NCBI GenBank assembly: GCA_002071485.1
Contig: MWFF01000074.1
Span: 1-35,032, forward strand
Direction of reading: 5' to 3'
From: Verrucomicrobia bacterium ADurb.Bin006
GTDB taxonomy: Bacteria; Verrucomicrobiota; Verrucomicrobiia; Limisphaerales; J093
DNA: 35,032 nucleotides
Below, piece by piece: positions 14,960-23,839 of the stretch. The translations under genes and the position numbers were made by a program. The notes beneath the pieces are model-generated. The model made no database searches and was not told the DNA's origin. It saw only the letters and a program-made list of their open reading frames with translations. Every line of letters starts with the position of its first letter. Positions within the stretch are counted from its first letter, which is position 1.

Positions 14960-17276
14960 CGGTGGCGGCACCCGGGTTGTTCGCGAGGAGCGCGATCAGA
15001 TCGACGAGAATGCGCTTGGTCTCATCGAGATGGACGTCCACGGCTGGGGATTTGTCGTCTTCCTCGCCCTCGTCGGCTGCTGCGTCCGACGGCGGAGGAG
15101 CGTCTGCTTCGGCCAGGGCGACCTGGTTGGTCGGGCTGACCGGGTCCGGCAGGCCGGGCAGATCGGCATTCTTGAGCGTGATTTCGTAGGTTGTGACGGG
15201 CGCTTCGCCGCGGGATTTCCGCTCCTCTTTTCGGGCCTTCTGTTTGGCTTCGAGTTCTTCCTTTTCCTTGATCCGCTGCGCCTCGTTCAGTGAGACGCTC
15301 TTGTCCGTAAGCAGATCGCGGTAGCGGACAACGTCCTCGCGCACGTAGGCAAATTCCCTGTCTTCACTCTGCCTGGCCTCGGTTCGACGGCGGAGTTCAT
15401 CGAGGTGGGGTTGGATGCGGTCCAGCTTTTCGTACATCGCGCTGGCGATGCTGTCCCAGGGCATGGGGAATGGCTGGGACGATTCGCCCACCTCGAGGTC
15501 GTTGGCCACTGACGGCAGGATGATGTCCGGCGTCACCCCTTTGAGCTGGGTCGACCAGCCATTGGCGCGGTAGAACTTGCGGATCGTGACCTTGAGGGCG
15601 CCGGCGTTGTAATTGCGGAAGTTGGCGAACTTGTTCAACTCGTAAATTGTCTGCACCGTGCCTTTGCCGTGGGTGGACGTGTCGCCCACGATCAGTGCAC
15701 GGCCATAGTCCTGCAGAGCCGCGGCGAGAATCTCCGAGGCGGAGGCGCTGAATCGGCTGGTGAGAACGATCAGGGGACCGTCGTAGAGCACCTCGGGATC
15801 CGGATCCGACTCGATGCTGATATCGCCGTCGGCATCCTTGATCTGGACGATCGGGCCGTCCTTAATGAACAGACCCGTGAGGCGGATCGCCTCTTCGAGC
15901 GAGCCTCCCCCGTTGCGGCGCAAATCGAGGATGATCCCATGAACGCCCTCGGACTGAAGTTTATTGAGCAGCCGTCGCACGTCGGCTGTGGTGCTTTTCA
16001 GTTCCGGTTGCGCGCCGCCCGATGCCAGTTGAATCCGCCTCGAACTGCCGAGATCGAACGTGGCATAGAACGAGGGCAGATCGATGACGCCCAGCCGCAC
16101 AGTCGATCCGCCGGTGTCCGGCATGTCCACAATCTTCGCCTTCGCCTCCTGATCCTCGAGCTTGATCTCGTCGCGGACGAGCGTCAGCGTCTTTCTCTCG
16201 GAAGGGTCGGCAGCATCGGCCGGAATGATCGTCAGGGTGACCTCGGTCTCCTTGGGCCCTCGGATCATCTCGACGACCTTGGTGAGTTTCATGTCGATGA
16301 CATCGACGGGCTCCTGATCCTTTTGGGCGACGGCGACAATGCGGTCGTTGGGTTTGATCTTCTTGCTGCGCGCCGCCGGGCCTCCCGGCACGAGACTTTC
16401 GATCTTGCAGTAACCGTCCTCGGAACGGAGGAGGGCGCCGATGCCGAAGAGGGACAACTTCATGCTGATTGCGAAGTTCTCCAACTGTGCCTTGCCCATG
16501 TAATCCGAGTGCGGATCGTAGGCCTGGCTCAAGGCCGTCAGGTAAACCTGCAGCACCTCCTCGTTGTCGAGTTCCCCCCAACTGCGGAGAAGGCGTTTGT
16601 AGCGGGCCGAGAGGGTCTTGAGGATTTCCTCCGGCTTGTGTTTGTTGAGTTTCTCCTGCAAATACTCGTAACGCAGGTGCTGGCGCCAGAGTTCGCGGGC
16701 CGAATCGAGAGTGTCCGGCCAGTCGGCGTCCTTGCGATTGGGCGTGTGCCGGTCGCTGCCCGTGAAGTCGAACTGGTTCTCGACAAGCAGGCCTGCCACA
16801 TACTCGACGCGCTGATCGACCCGTTGCAGGAAACGCGCGAAAATCTCGTTCGCCTTCGACGAGTCGCCACGTTCCAGCGTCAGCTCCGGCAGTCGATCCC
16901 GCAAACGCCCGAATTCGGCGATGTCCGACTTGAGAAAGTGAATGCGCATCGGATCGAGCAGGTTGAAATACCGCTCGAGAAAACGCTCGCTCAGCGCGGA
17001 ATCGAGCCCGCGCCGGTCGTAGTGGTAGCGCTTGAGAAGCTTTGCCGTCAGACTCGCCACGTTCCCGTCGTAGGCCCCCACCGGCAGGGGACTGACATTG
17101 GTGTACTTGGACGAGAATGTGATCAGGTCTTTGACCGGATCCAGGGAGGAAGCCAGCCCCGCCGCCTTCGGGCTTTCGGGCTGGGGCGCTTCCGCTGCGC
17201 AGAGATGGGCGGCCCACCACCCTGCCAGCGTCCAAAGAGCCCACCCTCCGACCCTGCACACTCGATATGACTTCAT
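14943..17276 (-). CDS. prc: Tail-specific protease Prc/Tsp (S41 family)
   Basis: A periplasmic serine protease of 777 residues that degrades or trims proteins from the C-terminus; in E. coli it controls wall hydrolases and lipoproteins. It has a signal peptide, an N-terminal helical domain, a PDZ domain (about 265-345, KIESLVPGGPAARSKKI) and the S41 domain. The nucleophile is Ser512 in RFSASASEIL and the base is Lys538 in HGKGTVQ. The C-terminal DUF3340-like region has a long acidic tail (ADEGEEDDKSP). ATG 17276 is chosen because the signal peptide (MKSYRVCRVGGWALWTLAGW) begins there; ATG 17300 is possible. It is divergent from the nucleotidyltransferase gene. Confidence 0.94.
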   Translation of the reverse strand: MKSYRVCRVGGWALWTLAGWWAAHLCAAEAPQPESPKAAGLASSLDPVKDLITFSSKYTNVSPLPVGAYDGNVASLTAKLLKRYHYDRRGLDSALSERFLERYFNLLDPMRIHFLKSDIAEFGRLRDRLPELTLERGDSSKANEIFARFLQRVDQRVEYVAGLLVENQFDFTGSDRHTPNRKDADWPDTLDSARELWRQHLRYEYLQEKLNKHKPEEILKTLSARYKRLLRSWGELDNEEVLQVYLTALSQAYDPHSDYMGKAQLENFAISMKLSLFGIGALLRSEDGYCKIESLVPGGPAARSKKIKPNDRIVAVAQKDQEPVDVIDMKLTKVVEMIRGPKETEVTLTIIPADAADPSERKTLTLVRDEIKLEDQEAKAKIVDMPDTGGSTVRLGVIDLPSFYATFDLGSSRRIQLASGGAQPELKSTTADVRRLLNKLQSEGVHGIILDLRRNGGGSLEEAIRLTGLFIKDGPIVQIKDADGDISIESDPDPEVLYDGPLIVLTSRFSASASEILAAALQDYGRALIVGDTSTHGKGTVQTIYELNKFANFRNYNAGALKVTIRKFYRANGWSTQLKGVTPDIILPSVANDLEVGESSQPFPMPWDSIASAMYEKLDRIQPHLDELRRRTEARQSEDREFAYVREDVVRYRDLLTDKSVSLNEAQRIKEKEELEAKQKARKEERKSRGEAPVTTYEITLKNADLPGLPDPVSPTNQVALAEADAPPPSDAAADEGEEDDKSPAVDVHLDETKRILVDLIALLANNPGAATVTARK

Positions 17277-17529
17277 GATCTTGAGATTCACGCCATGCAT
17301 GCGCTGAGACGCACGCTCGCAAGCAAGATAGGCGAATCCCGCCCCAGAGCAAGCGCGGCCTGCAAAGGCCCAGCGGTTCTCGCCAGAGGCCCAGGCCAAA
17401 ATGAGAACTGCCGGCAAAGGCGGGCGCGCAAGGATCGGAGCATGACCATGAATCACTCATTCGCCGAGCGAATCCCTCCTTGAATTGGCTCGCCATATGC
17501 AAGCAGGCGTCGGATAATACGCAACACGC

Positions 17530-18315
17530 ATGGCGCACACTGGCGGAATCAACCTGATCGTGCTGGCGGCCGGCTTCGCCACACGCTTGTATCCCTTGAC
17601 ACTGACGCGGCCCAAACCGCTGCTGCCCGTCGCGCACCGGGATCGGAAGGACGGCAAGCCGATGATCGAGCACGTGCTCGACAACGTGGCCTGCATCCCG
17701 GGCATCAACCGCATCCACGTTGTCACCAACGGCAAGTTCATCGATGTGTTCGAGGCGTGGTTGCGGGAGTATGGCGCCCGGCTGTCACACCTGGAAATCA
17801 AGCTGGTCAACGACGGAGTCTTCGATGCGGAAAAGCGTTTGGGAGCGATCGGAGATCTCGACTTCGTGCTGCGCCGCGAGGGCATTGACGATGACATTAT
17901 CGTGGTGGCGGGCGACAACCTCTTCAGCGAACCGCTGCATGGATTCGGCGAGTTCTGTCGCCGCAAAAACACGCCGGTCCTGGGGGTTTACGACGTGCGC
18001 GACCTCGAAGAGGTCAAGAAGTACAACACTCTCACCCTTGATTCGGAAGGCCGGCTTGTCTTTTTCGAGGAAAAGCCCCAAGCGCCGACGAGCACCCTGA
18101 CGGGTATCGCCCTCTATTTCTATCCCCGGCACATTCTGCCGCTTGTTCATCAGTACATCGCCGAAGGCAACAACCCCGACCAGCCCGGCCGGCTTATCCA
18201 ATGGCTCTATCCCCGCGTGCCTGTCTTTACCTGGCGGATACCGGGTGTTTGGTACGACATCGGCTGCCAGGAGACGCTGGCAGAGGCGAACAGGATTTTC
18301 GGGTCCGTCTCCTGA
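17530..18315 (+). CDS. Sugar-phosphate nucleotidyltransferase
   Basis: A 261-residue GT-A-fold enzyme joining an NTP to a sugar 1-phosphate to make an activated sugar. The nucleotide-binding signature VLAAGFATRLYPLTLTRPKP is at residues 11-30, with the PKPLLPV motif following. The metal-binding Asp lies in IVVAGDNLF. FFEEKPQAP and WYDIGCQETLAEAN match glucose-1-phosphate thymidylyltransferase-type enzymes. There is no C-terminal acyltransferase repeat. The exact sugar and nucleotide are not determined. The ATG at 17530 is the first in frame. It converges with argS, with a weak GC hairpin (18319-18339) just after its stop. Confidence 0.88.
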   Translation: MAHTGGINLIVLAAGFATRLYPLTLTRPKPLLPVAHRDRKDGKPMIEHVLDNVACIPGINRIHVVTNGKFIDVFEAWLREYGARLSHLEIKLVNDGVFDAEKRLGAIGDLDFVLRREGIDDDIIVVAGDNLFSEPLHGFGEFCRRKNTPVLGVYDVRDLEEVKKYNTLTLDSEGRLVFFEEKPQAPTSTLTGIALYFYPRHILPLVHQYIAEGNNPDQPGRLIQWLYPRVPVFTWRIPGVWYDIGCQETLAEANRIFGSVS

Positions 18316-18318
18316 CTC

Positions 18319-18339
18319 GGGCGCCCGGGCATCGCGCCC
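18319..18339 (+). terminator. Weak GC hairpin after the nucleotidyltransferase gene
   Basis: GGGCGC (18319-18324) and GCGCCC (18334-18339) pair around a 9-base loop, four bases past the stop codon. No T-run follows, so intrinsic termination is uncertain. Confidence 0.3.
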
Positions 18340-18411
18340 CGCGAGGCCTTGCGGAGCATCGGGACTGGAGCCACGGAGGACGCGCACCGCTGACCGATCG
18401 GGGTCGCGCGG

Positions 18412-20151
18412 TCACATCCGTTCGCAGGTCTCGATGCCGAGGACGGCGAGGCCCTGCCGGAGCGCCTTGGCGGTCAGATCGCAGAGGGCCAATCGGCTCG
18501 ATCGGTGCGGTTCGTCGGCCTTGAGCACGGGGCAACATTCGTAGAATGCGGTGAAGCGGCCGGCGAGTTCATAGAGATAATTGCACAAGTAGTTGGGGCG
18601 ATAGTCTCCGGCCACGGCTTCGAGCACGATGCCGAAAGTCAAAAGATGCTTCGCCAGCCGGACCTCCTCCTCTTGCCCCAGAACGAAACACGCGCGCGCG
18701 CGCCCGGGCCAGCCGGCCTCGTCGGACGCGTCTTCGGCCTGTTTGCGGAAGATGCTTCGGATGCGGGTGTAGGCGTACTGGAGATAAGGCGCGGTGTGGC
18801 CCGTCAGCGCGAGCATCTTGTCCCAGTCGAAGACGTAATCGCTCTGGCGGTTGGGCAGAAGATCGGCGTACTTGAGCGCCCCCAAGCCAACCACCCGGGC
18901 GATCTCGCGCCGTTCCGTCTCGGGAAGCGCGGGATTCTTGGATGTGACGAGCCGAAGGGCGCGTTCCTCGGCTTCGTCCAGCAAATCCGCGAGCTTGACC
19001 GTGTCGCCGGATCGGGTCTTGAAGGGCTTGCCATCCGGGCCCAGGATGGATCCGAACCAGACGTGGGCCAGTTTTACCCTCGCCTGGGGGCGCCAGCGCC
19101 TAAGAATCGCGAAAATCTGGCGGAAGTGAAGCTGCTGGCGTGCGTCAGTGACATAGACGATCTCGTCGGGGTTCCAGGTCTCGATCCGGTAGGCCAAGGT
19201 GGCGAGGTCGGTGGTGGCGTAATTGGCGGCCCCGTCGCTCTTCTGAACGATGGCGGGGTGTTTTTGGAGTTCGGCATCATCCTCGAAGAACACCACTTTC
19301 GCGCCTTCGCTCTCTCGGGCGACTCCGGCCTGTTCGAGTTCCTCGACGACCGCCTTGAGCCGCGGATTATAGAAACTCTCGCCCAGCGTGGTGTCGAAGC
19401 GGATACCGAGGCGGGCGTAGATGGAATCGAACTGGTGTTGGGAGCGCGCGTTCATGTCCTGCCACAGCGCGAGATTCTCCGGATCGCCGTTCTGAAGCCG
19501 GACGAGTTCCTCCCGTGCCGCCGCGAGCGTGTCCGGATTCGCGTCGCACTGGGCGTTGATGGCGCGGTAGAGCCGCTCCATCTCGCCCACGGCATCCCGT
19601 TCGAGGGCGTCGCGATCGAGGTCGCGCTTCCAGCCCAGAAGCAGTTTGCCGAATTGCGTGCCCCAATCGCCGATGTGATTGTCCGCGATCACGCGATGCC
19701 CCAGCAGACGCAGCGTCCGGACCAGGCAGTCGCCCAGAATCGTCGATCGGATGTGGCCGACATGCATCGGTTTGGCCACGTTCGGCGAGCTGTAGTCGAC
19801 CACGATTGTCCGCGGCTGGGATGCCCGTTCGAAGAACAGGTGCTCGCCCTGAACGGCACGCTGGAGCACCGCGTCCAGGGCTTCCGTGCGGATTCGAAAA
19901 TTCAGGAAGCCGTCGCCGGCAATCTCGACCGGTTCGCACCATTCCGACACATCCAGAGACCTCACGAGATCGGCCGCCAGTTGGCGCGGGTTGAGCCGGC
20001 GCGCTTTCGCCAATCCGATGACCGCCGAACTCTGGTAATCACCGTGTCGCGGATCGCGGCACGGGCGCACCTCGACGCTGCTCAGATCGGCATCGGGGAG
20101 GATTGGCGCGATGGCGTCTCGGAGGCGTCGTGCGATGAAACGGTGCAGCAT
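18412..20151 (-). CDS. argS: Arginyl-tRNA synthetase
   Basis: A class I synthetase of 579 residues that charges tRNA-Arg. The N-terminal Add-1 domain (about 1-105) recognises the tRNA D-loop. The HIGH motif appears as PMHVGHIRSTILGD (about residue 120). The catalytic core includes DWGTQFGKLL and YATTDLATLAYR, and a degenerate KMSKS region lies at GKPFKTRSGDTVKL, as usual for ArgRS. The C-terminal DALR anticodon-binding domain ends LGIETCERM. The ATG at 20151 gives the expected Add-1 start. The ptsN-like gene lies 65 bases upstream on the same strand. Confidence 0.97.
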   Translation of the reverse strand: MLHRFIARRLRDAIAPILPDADLSSVEVRPCRDPRHGDYQSSAVIGLAKARRLNPRQLAADLVRSLDVSEWCEPVEIAGDGFLNFRIRTEALDAVLQRAVQGEHLFFERASQPRTIVVDYSSPNVAKPMHVGHIRSTILGDCLVRTLRLLGHRVIADNHIGDWGTQFGKLLLGWKRDLDRDALERDAVGEMERLYRAINAQCDANPDTLAAAREELVRLQNGDPENLALWQDMNARSQHQFDSIYARLGIRFDTTLGESFYNPRLKAVVEELEQAGVARESEGAKVVFFEDDAELQKHPAIVQKSDGAANYATTDLATLAYRIETWNPDEIVYVTDARQQLHFRQIFAILRRWRPQARVKLAHVWFGSILGPDGKPFKTRSGDTVKLADLLDEAEERALRLVTSKNPALPETERREIARVVGLGALKYADLLPNRQSDYVFDWDKMLALTGHTAPYLQYAYTRIRSIFRKQAEDASDEAGWPGRARACFVLGQEEEVRLAKHLLTFGIVLEAVAGDYRPNYLCNYLYELAGRFTAFYECCPVLKADEPHRSSRLALCDLTAKALRQGLAVLGIETCERM

Positions 20152-20216
20152 GATGGAGACGGGACGGGGCGATGAGGCAACCTGGCTGTGGGGCGATGCC
20201 GGCTGCCCGGCGCTGA

Positions 20217-20705
20217 TCAAACGGGGCGCGGCGGCTTTTCGGTGGCGTTGTTCCGGATGATTCCATACATGGTGGAAGCGTCCGGGGCCTGCTCCAAGGC
20301 CTGGCGGAACTCTTTTCGATGCAGCAGCTTGGCGATGTCGGCCAGGGTATGCAGATGCTTCTGGAACTGTCCCTGGGGCACCAGGAACAGCATGACCAGA
20401 GTCACAGGCTGGTTGTCGAGTGCGTCAAATTGAATCCCCTTCCGCGAGCGGCCGAAGGCGCCGACGACGTCGTCGATGAGGTCGGTCGAGGCATGGGGAA
20501 TCCCGATGCCGAAGCCGATTCCGGTGCTCATCGAGGTCTCGCGCTTGCGGACGACCGCAACGACGGCATCGCGGTGCTCCAGCTTGATCTTGCCGGCCGC
20601 CACCAGACAATCAATGAGCTCGTCGATCACCTGCCAACGATCGCTGGCCGCAAGATCGCTGACGATGGTGTCCGCTTGGAGGATCTCAGCCAGATTCATA
20701 GACAT
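20217..20705 (-). CDS. PTS EIIA-2 domain protein (PtsN/EIIANtr-like)
   Basis: A 162-residue cytosolic PTS_EIIA_2 domain protein. The phosphorylated His is His71 in GIGIPHAST, and VTLVMLFLVPQGQFQKHLHTL matches the family core. No EIIB or EIIC sugar permease lies nearby, so this is more likely a regulatory (nitrogen-type) IIA than a transport component. The ATG at 20705 is used; the next in-frame ATG at 20699 is equally good. It precedes argS on the same strand, and its start faces the MFS/spermidine-synthase gene across 140 bases. Confidence 0.9.
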   Translation of the reverse strand: MSMNLAEILQADTIVSDLAASDRWQVIDELIDCLVAAGKIKLEHRDAVVAVVRKRETSMSTGIGFGIGIPHASTDLIDDVVGAFGRSRKGIQFDALDNQPVTLVMLFLVPQGQFQKHLHTLADIAKLLHRKEFRQALEQAPDASTMYGIIRNNATEKPPRPV

Positions 20706-20845
20706 CAGATCAAATACGCATTTCGCACCAAGCCTCCCGGCATTTCAAGTGAATTTAAGACCGAATCTGACACTGACACGCCGACACACCCGCCGTCCCT
20801 CTGCAACTGCTGGACGGGATCGGAGGGGATTGGTACAAAGCCGAC

Positions 20846-22411
20846 GTGCGTTCGCGATCCGACTCAGGCAAGACGGCGGCGGAGATGACCGCCGGGCTGC
20901 GCCGCTATCTGTATTTCACGGCCGCGTGTTGCGGGGCCTCGATCCTGATCGTCGAAATCCTGGGCGCGAAGATGCTCGCCCCGTATCTGGGCACATCCCA
21001 TTTTGTCTGGACGGCCCAGATCGCCATCACCATGGTCGCGCTGGCGTCGGGCTACGCGACGGGAGGATGGCTGGCGGATCGATGGCCGACGCTGCGGTGG
21101 ATCTATGCGTCGCTGCTCATGGCTGCCGCATGGCTGTGCGGCGCGGCTTTGGTGTGCGAACCGGTCGCGTTTGCCTGCTTGAGACTGCGCCTTGCCACGG
21201 GCTCTTTGCTGGCCGCCACCGTGCTTTTCTTCTTGCCGCTTGGAGTCCTCGCGATGGTCGGGCCGGTGTTCGTGCGGGCGCTGACGCGTTCGCTGACAAC
21301 CGTCGGCCAGAGCATGGGGCGGCTGACCTCGGTCAGCACGATCGGGAGCGTGGCTGGGACGATGCTGATCGGCTACGTCCTGATCCCGTTTCTGCCGAAC
21401 TCGACCACCCTCTGTGCGACGGCCGGCGTGCTGGTCTTGCTGGCGGCGGTCTACTTTCTGCTTTGGGACAGGCGTCACGCGGGCGGGGTGGGGACCGGCG
21501 TGGCGGGGTGTGTTCTGCTCCTTTACTTGGGGGCAAGCCAGCGGCCGTTCGCGTCGGTGCCCGGGTTGACCGAGTTGCACCGCCGCAACTCGAATTTCGG
21601 GCTCATGCAGGTGGTCGAGAACCGATCGGGCACCCGCCGCTACTATCTGAACGATCTCCTCACACAGAACGGTTACGACCCGGTGCGCCGGCAGAGCGCC
21701 TCGCTGTTCACGCACATGCTGCACGGGTTGTCCGTCGCCTATGCGCCCCACGCCACCAACATCCTGTGCATCGGCATGGGCATCGGAATCGTGCCGATGC
21801 AATTGGCCCAAGCTGGCGTCCAGGTCGAGGTTGTCGAGATCAATCCGGCCGTCATCCCGCTCGCCCAGCAGTTCTTCGACTTCAAGCCCGAGGCGGTCCG
21901 AATCCATGTCGGCGATGGCCGCTATTTTCTCCAAACCGCCACAAACCGCTACGACGTCGTCGTGCTCGACGCGTTCCTGGGGGAATCGCCTCCCTCTCAC
22001 CTCATGACGCGGGAATCGTTCGAATCCGTTCGGCGTTGTCTGGTGCCCAACGGCGTCCTGGTGATGAACACCTTCGGCGACTTTCTCTCGGGGCGCGACT
22101 TTCTCCTTGCCTCGATCGAGCAGACGCTCAAGAGCGTCTTTCCAAGCACACGCATCCATGCCGCAGGCAGCGGAAACGTGTTCTTTGTCGCCTCTCCCCA
22201 GGCAGGCCTCGAGGTGCGCCGCACACCCGATTTCTCATCCCTCCCGCCTGATCTGCGCTGGCAGGCAGAACAGGCCTTTGGGTCCAAACCGGCGACGGAC
22301 CCCGCCCACGGAATGGTGCTCACAGACGACTTCAACCCAGCCGACTATCGGGATGCCTTCAACCGGGAAGATTTGCGCCGGAGGTTGGCGATGAGTTACC
22401 GGCCCGACTAG
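20846..22411 (+). CDS. Fused MFS-like membrane/spermidine-synthase-like protein
   Basis: A 521-residue fusion. Residues 20-215 form about seven hydrophobic helices of MFS type (for example ITMVALASGYATGGWLADRW). Residues 230-480 are a Rossmann-fold spermidine-synthase-like domain with ILCIGMGIGIVPMQLA, EVVEINPAVIPLA, VGDGRYFL and VVLDAFLGE. In true spermidine synthase the GGGDG loop and paired Asp bind decarboxylated SAM and amine; here the first loop is CIGMGIG. The substrate is therefore uncertain, and such fusions are usually annotated only by domain. GTG 20846 is the first start; ATG 20885 is an alternative. Its TAG stop shares a CTAG palindrome with the fmt stop. Confidence 0.85.
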   Translation: MRSRSDSGKTAAEMTAGLRRYLYFTAACCGASILIVEILGAKMLAPYLGTSHFVWTAQIAITMVALASGYATGGWLADRWPTLRWIYASLLMAAAWLCGAALVCEPVAFACLRLRLATGSLLAATVLFFLPLGVLAMVGPVFVRALTRSLTTVGQSMGRLTSVSTIGSVAGTMLIGYVLIPFLPNSTTLCATAGVLVLLAAVYFLLWDRRHAGGVGTGVAGCVLLLYLGASQRPFASVPGLTELHRRNSNFGLMQVVENRSGTRRYYLNDLLTQNGYDPVRRQSASLFTHMLHGLSVAYAPHATNILCIGMGIGIVPMQLAQAGVQVEVVEINPAVIPLAQQFFDFKPEAVRIHVGDGRYFLQTATNRYDVVVLDAFLGESPPSHLMTRESFESVRRCLVPNGVLVMNTFGDFLSGRDFLLASIEQTLKSVFPSTRIHAAGSGNVFFVASPQAGLEVRRTPDFSSLPPDLRWQAEQAFGSKPATDPAHGMVLTDDFNPADYRDAFNREDLRRRLAMSYRPD

Positions 22412-23382
22412 CCTGCAGGTTCACGGGTCGAGACTTCGAGGTTTTGGAAACACTGCCCGGGACGCAGAGGATGCCCGGCGAGAAATTCGGCCGCCGTGAG
22501 CCGGCGCCCACCCTCGCGCTGCACCGCCGTCAGGCAGAGAGCGCCCTCGCCGCACCCCACCACGATGCCCGCTCGATCGGCAGCGAGGATTTCGCCTGCC
22601 GCGCCTCGAGGCCCGGGCCTCACCGATGCCTCATGAACCTTCAGCAGCATTGGCTTGGGATCGCTCCGCAGATGGGTGTACGTCCCCGGCCACGGCGCAA
22701 GTCCGCGAACGCGGTTCCAGAGTTCGCGCGCCGGGCGGTTCCAGTCCAGACGCCCATCCTCCTTTGTGATCTTGCGGGCGTACGTGGCGGCTTCCTCCGG
22801 TTGGGGGCGCGGCACGAGGCGCCCCGAAACCTGCTCGGATAAAGTGCGGACCAGCAAGTCGGCGCCGGATCGAGCCAGACGGTCGTGCAGAGTCCGCGCA
22901 TTGTCGTCGGGTCGAATCGGCGTGGCCTCCATCGCAAGAATAGGCCCGGTGTCGAGCCCGGCGTCGATCTGCATGATGGTCACTCCGGTCTCTGATTCGT
23001 CGTTGAGGATCGCCCACTGGATGGGGGCGGCCCCGCGGTACTTGGGCAGCAGCGAGGCGTGCACGTTCACGCACCCGTGAGGGGGGATGCCCAGGAGCGC
23101 GGGAGGGAGTATTTGACCGTAAGCGACGACCACACCGACATCGGGCCGGAGCGATTGGATGTGTTGGATGAAGTCCGAGTGACGGCACTTCTCGGGCTGC
23201 AAGACCGGCAGACCCAATTTGAGCGCACTCGCTTTGACGGGCGAGCATTGAAGCCTGAGATCACGCCCACGGGGCCGATCCGGCTGCGTCACAACCCCCA
23301 ACAAGCTGAAAGCGGGCGTTGCCGCGAGGGCTTCCAGGCTGGCGCAGGCGAGCTCGGCGGTGCCGAAGAAGACGATGCGCAT
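22408..23382 (-). CDS. fmt: Methionyl-tRNA formyltransferase
   Basis: A 324-residue enzyme that formylates initiator Met-tRNA using 10-formyl-tetrahydrofolate. The N-terminal domain starts MRIVFFGTAELACASLEAL and holds the signature VNVHASLLPKYRGAAPI with the catalytic Asn and His. The catalytic Asp lies in IDAGLDTGPIL. The C-terminal OB domain runs from KITKEDGRLDW to the end. ATG 23382 starts directly at the first strand; an ATG three codons earlier is possible. The gene usually follows def; here it follows a small zinc-ribbon gene with a 27-base gap. Confidence 0.96.
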   Translation of the reverse strand: MRIVFFGTAELACASLEALAATPAFSLLGVVTQPDRPRGRDLRLQCSPVKASALKLGLPVLQPEKCRHSDFIQHIQSLRPDVGVVVAYGQILPPALLGIPPHGCVNVHASLLPKYRGAAPIQWAILNDESETGVTIMQIDAGLDTGPILAMEATPIRPDDNARTLHDRLARSGADLLVRTLSEQVSGRLVPRPQPEEAATYARKITKEDGRLDWNRPARELWNRVRGLAPWPGTYTHLRSDPKPMLLKVHEASVRPGPRGAAGEILAADRAGIVVGCGEGALCLTAVQREGGRRLTAAEFLAGHPLRPGQCFQNLEVSTREPAG

Positions 23383-23418
23383 GGGATGCATCGGAGGGAT
23401 GGTCTGAGGCGCGTCTCG

Positions 23419-23688
23419 CTAACGCAACAATCCGCGTATCGATCGCGGGGTTGGGCCGGACCCACGGGGCGAACGCGAACGTCGGGCGGGAGGCCTCGGG
23501 CTGGCGGCACGCACGCTTGGACTCGAGACCGTCCTTTCACCCAGGGATGTGGCGCAGCCGGAACAGAGGTATTCGTAGAGTTCGCCGCTCGGGAGAATGA
23601 GCAGGAGCTTCTGCCGCACCGGCATCGCCCGGCGGCACTTGGGGCAGTACAATTCGCTGGCGGTGAAATCGCCGAACTGCTGAGTCAT
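23419..23688 (-). CDS. Small zinc-ribbon protein upstream of fmt
   Basis: An 89-residue protein with two CxxC knuckles, CPKC (residues 15-18) and CSGC (42-45), 23 residues apart, forming a probable four-Cys zinc ribbon. The 40-residue tail is Arg/Pro/Ser-rich and probably disordered (RSRSPRGSG), consistent with nucleic-acid contact. No named family is recognised. It is in a likely operon with fmt, suggesting a role near translation, but that is only context. ATG 23688 is the only start before the first knuckle. Confidence 0.75.
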   Translation of the reverse strand: MTQQFGDFTASELYCPKCRRAMPVRQKLLLILPSGELYEYLCSGCATSLGERTVSSPSVRAASPRPPARRSRSPRGSGPTPRSIRGLLR

Positions 23689-23839
23689 GGGCGCTAGAAT
23701 CGTTGTCCAGTGAGGCCTGATGTGGACAAGTCAAGTCCATGGAGAGGGTTGAAGGAGTCAAGGACTCTAAAGGCCGAAACGCCGCGGAGATCATCGGTGC
23801 CGCGCGGCGGTGTGTCGAGCAGACGAATGCGGCAGAGCC

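Noticed and set aside
15669..17270. 533-codon plus-strand open frame opposite prc
   Set aside because: It is antisense to a clearly recognisable Prc protease with intact motifs; high GC content keeps the shadow frame open. No domain is seen in it.
18505..20175. 556-codon plus-strand open frame opposite argS
   Set aside because: Shadow of arginyl-tRNA synthetase, whose motifs are all on the minus strand.
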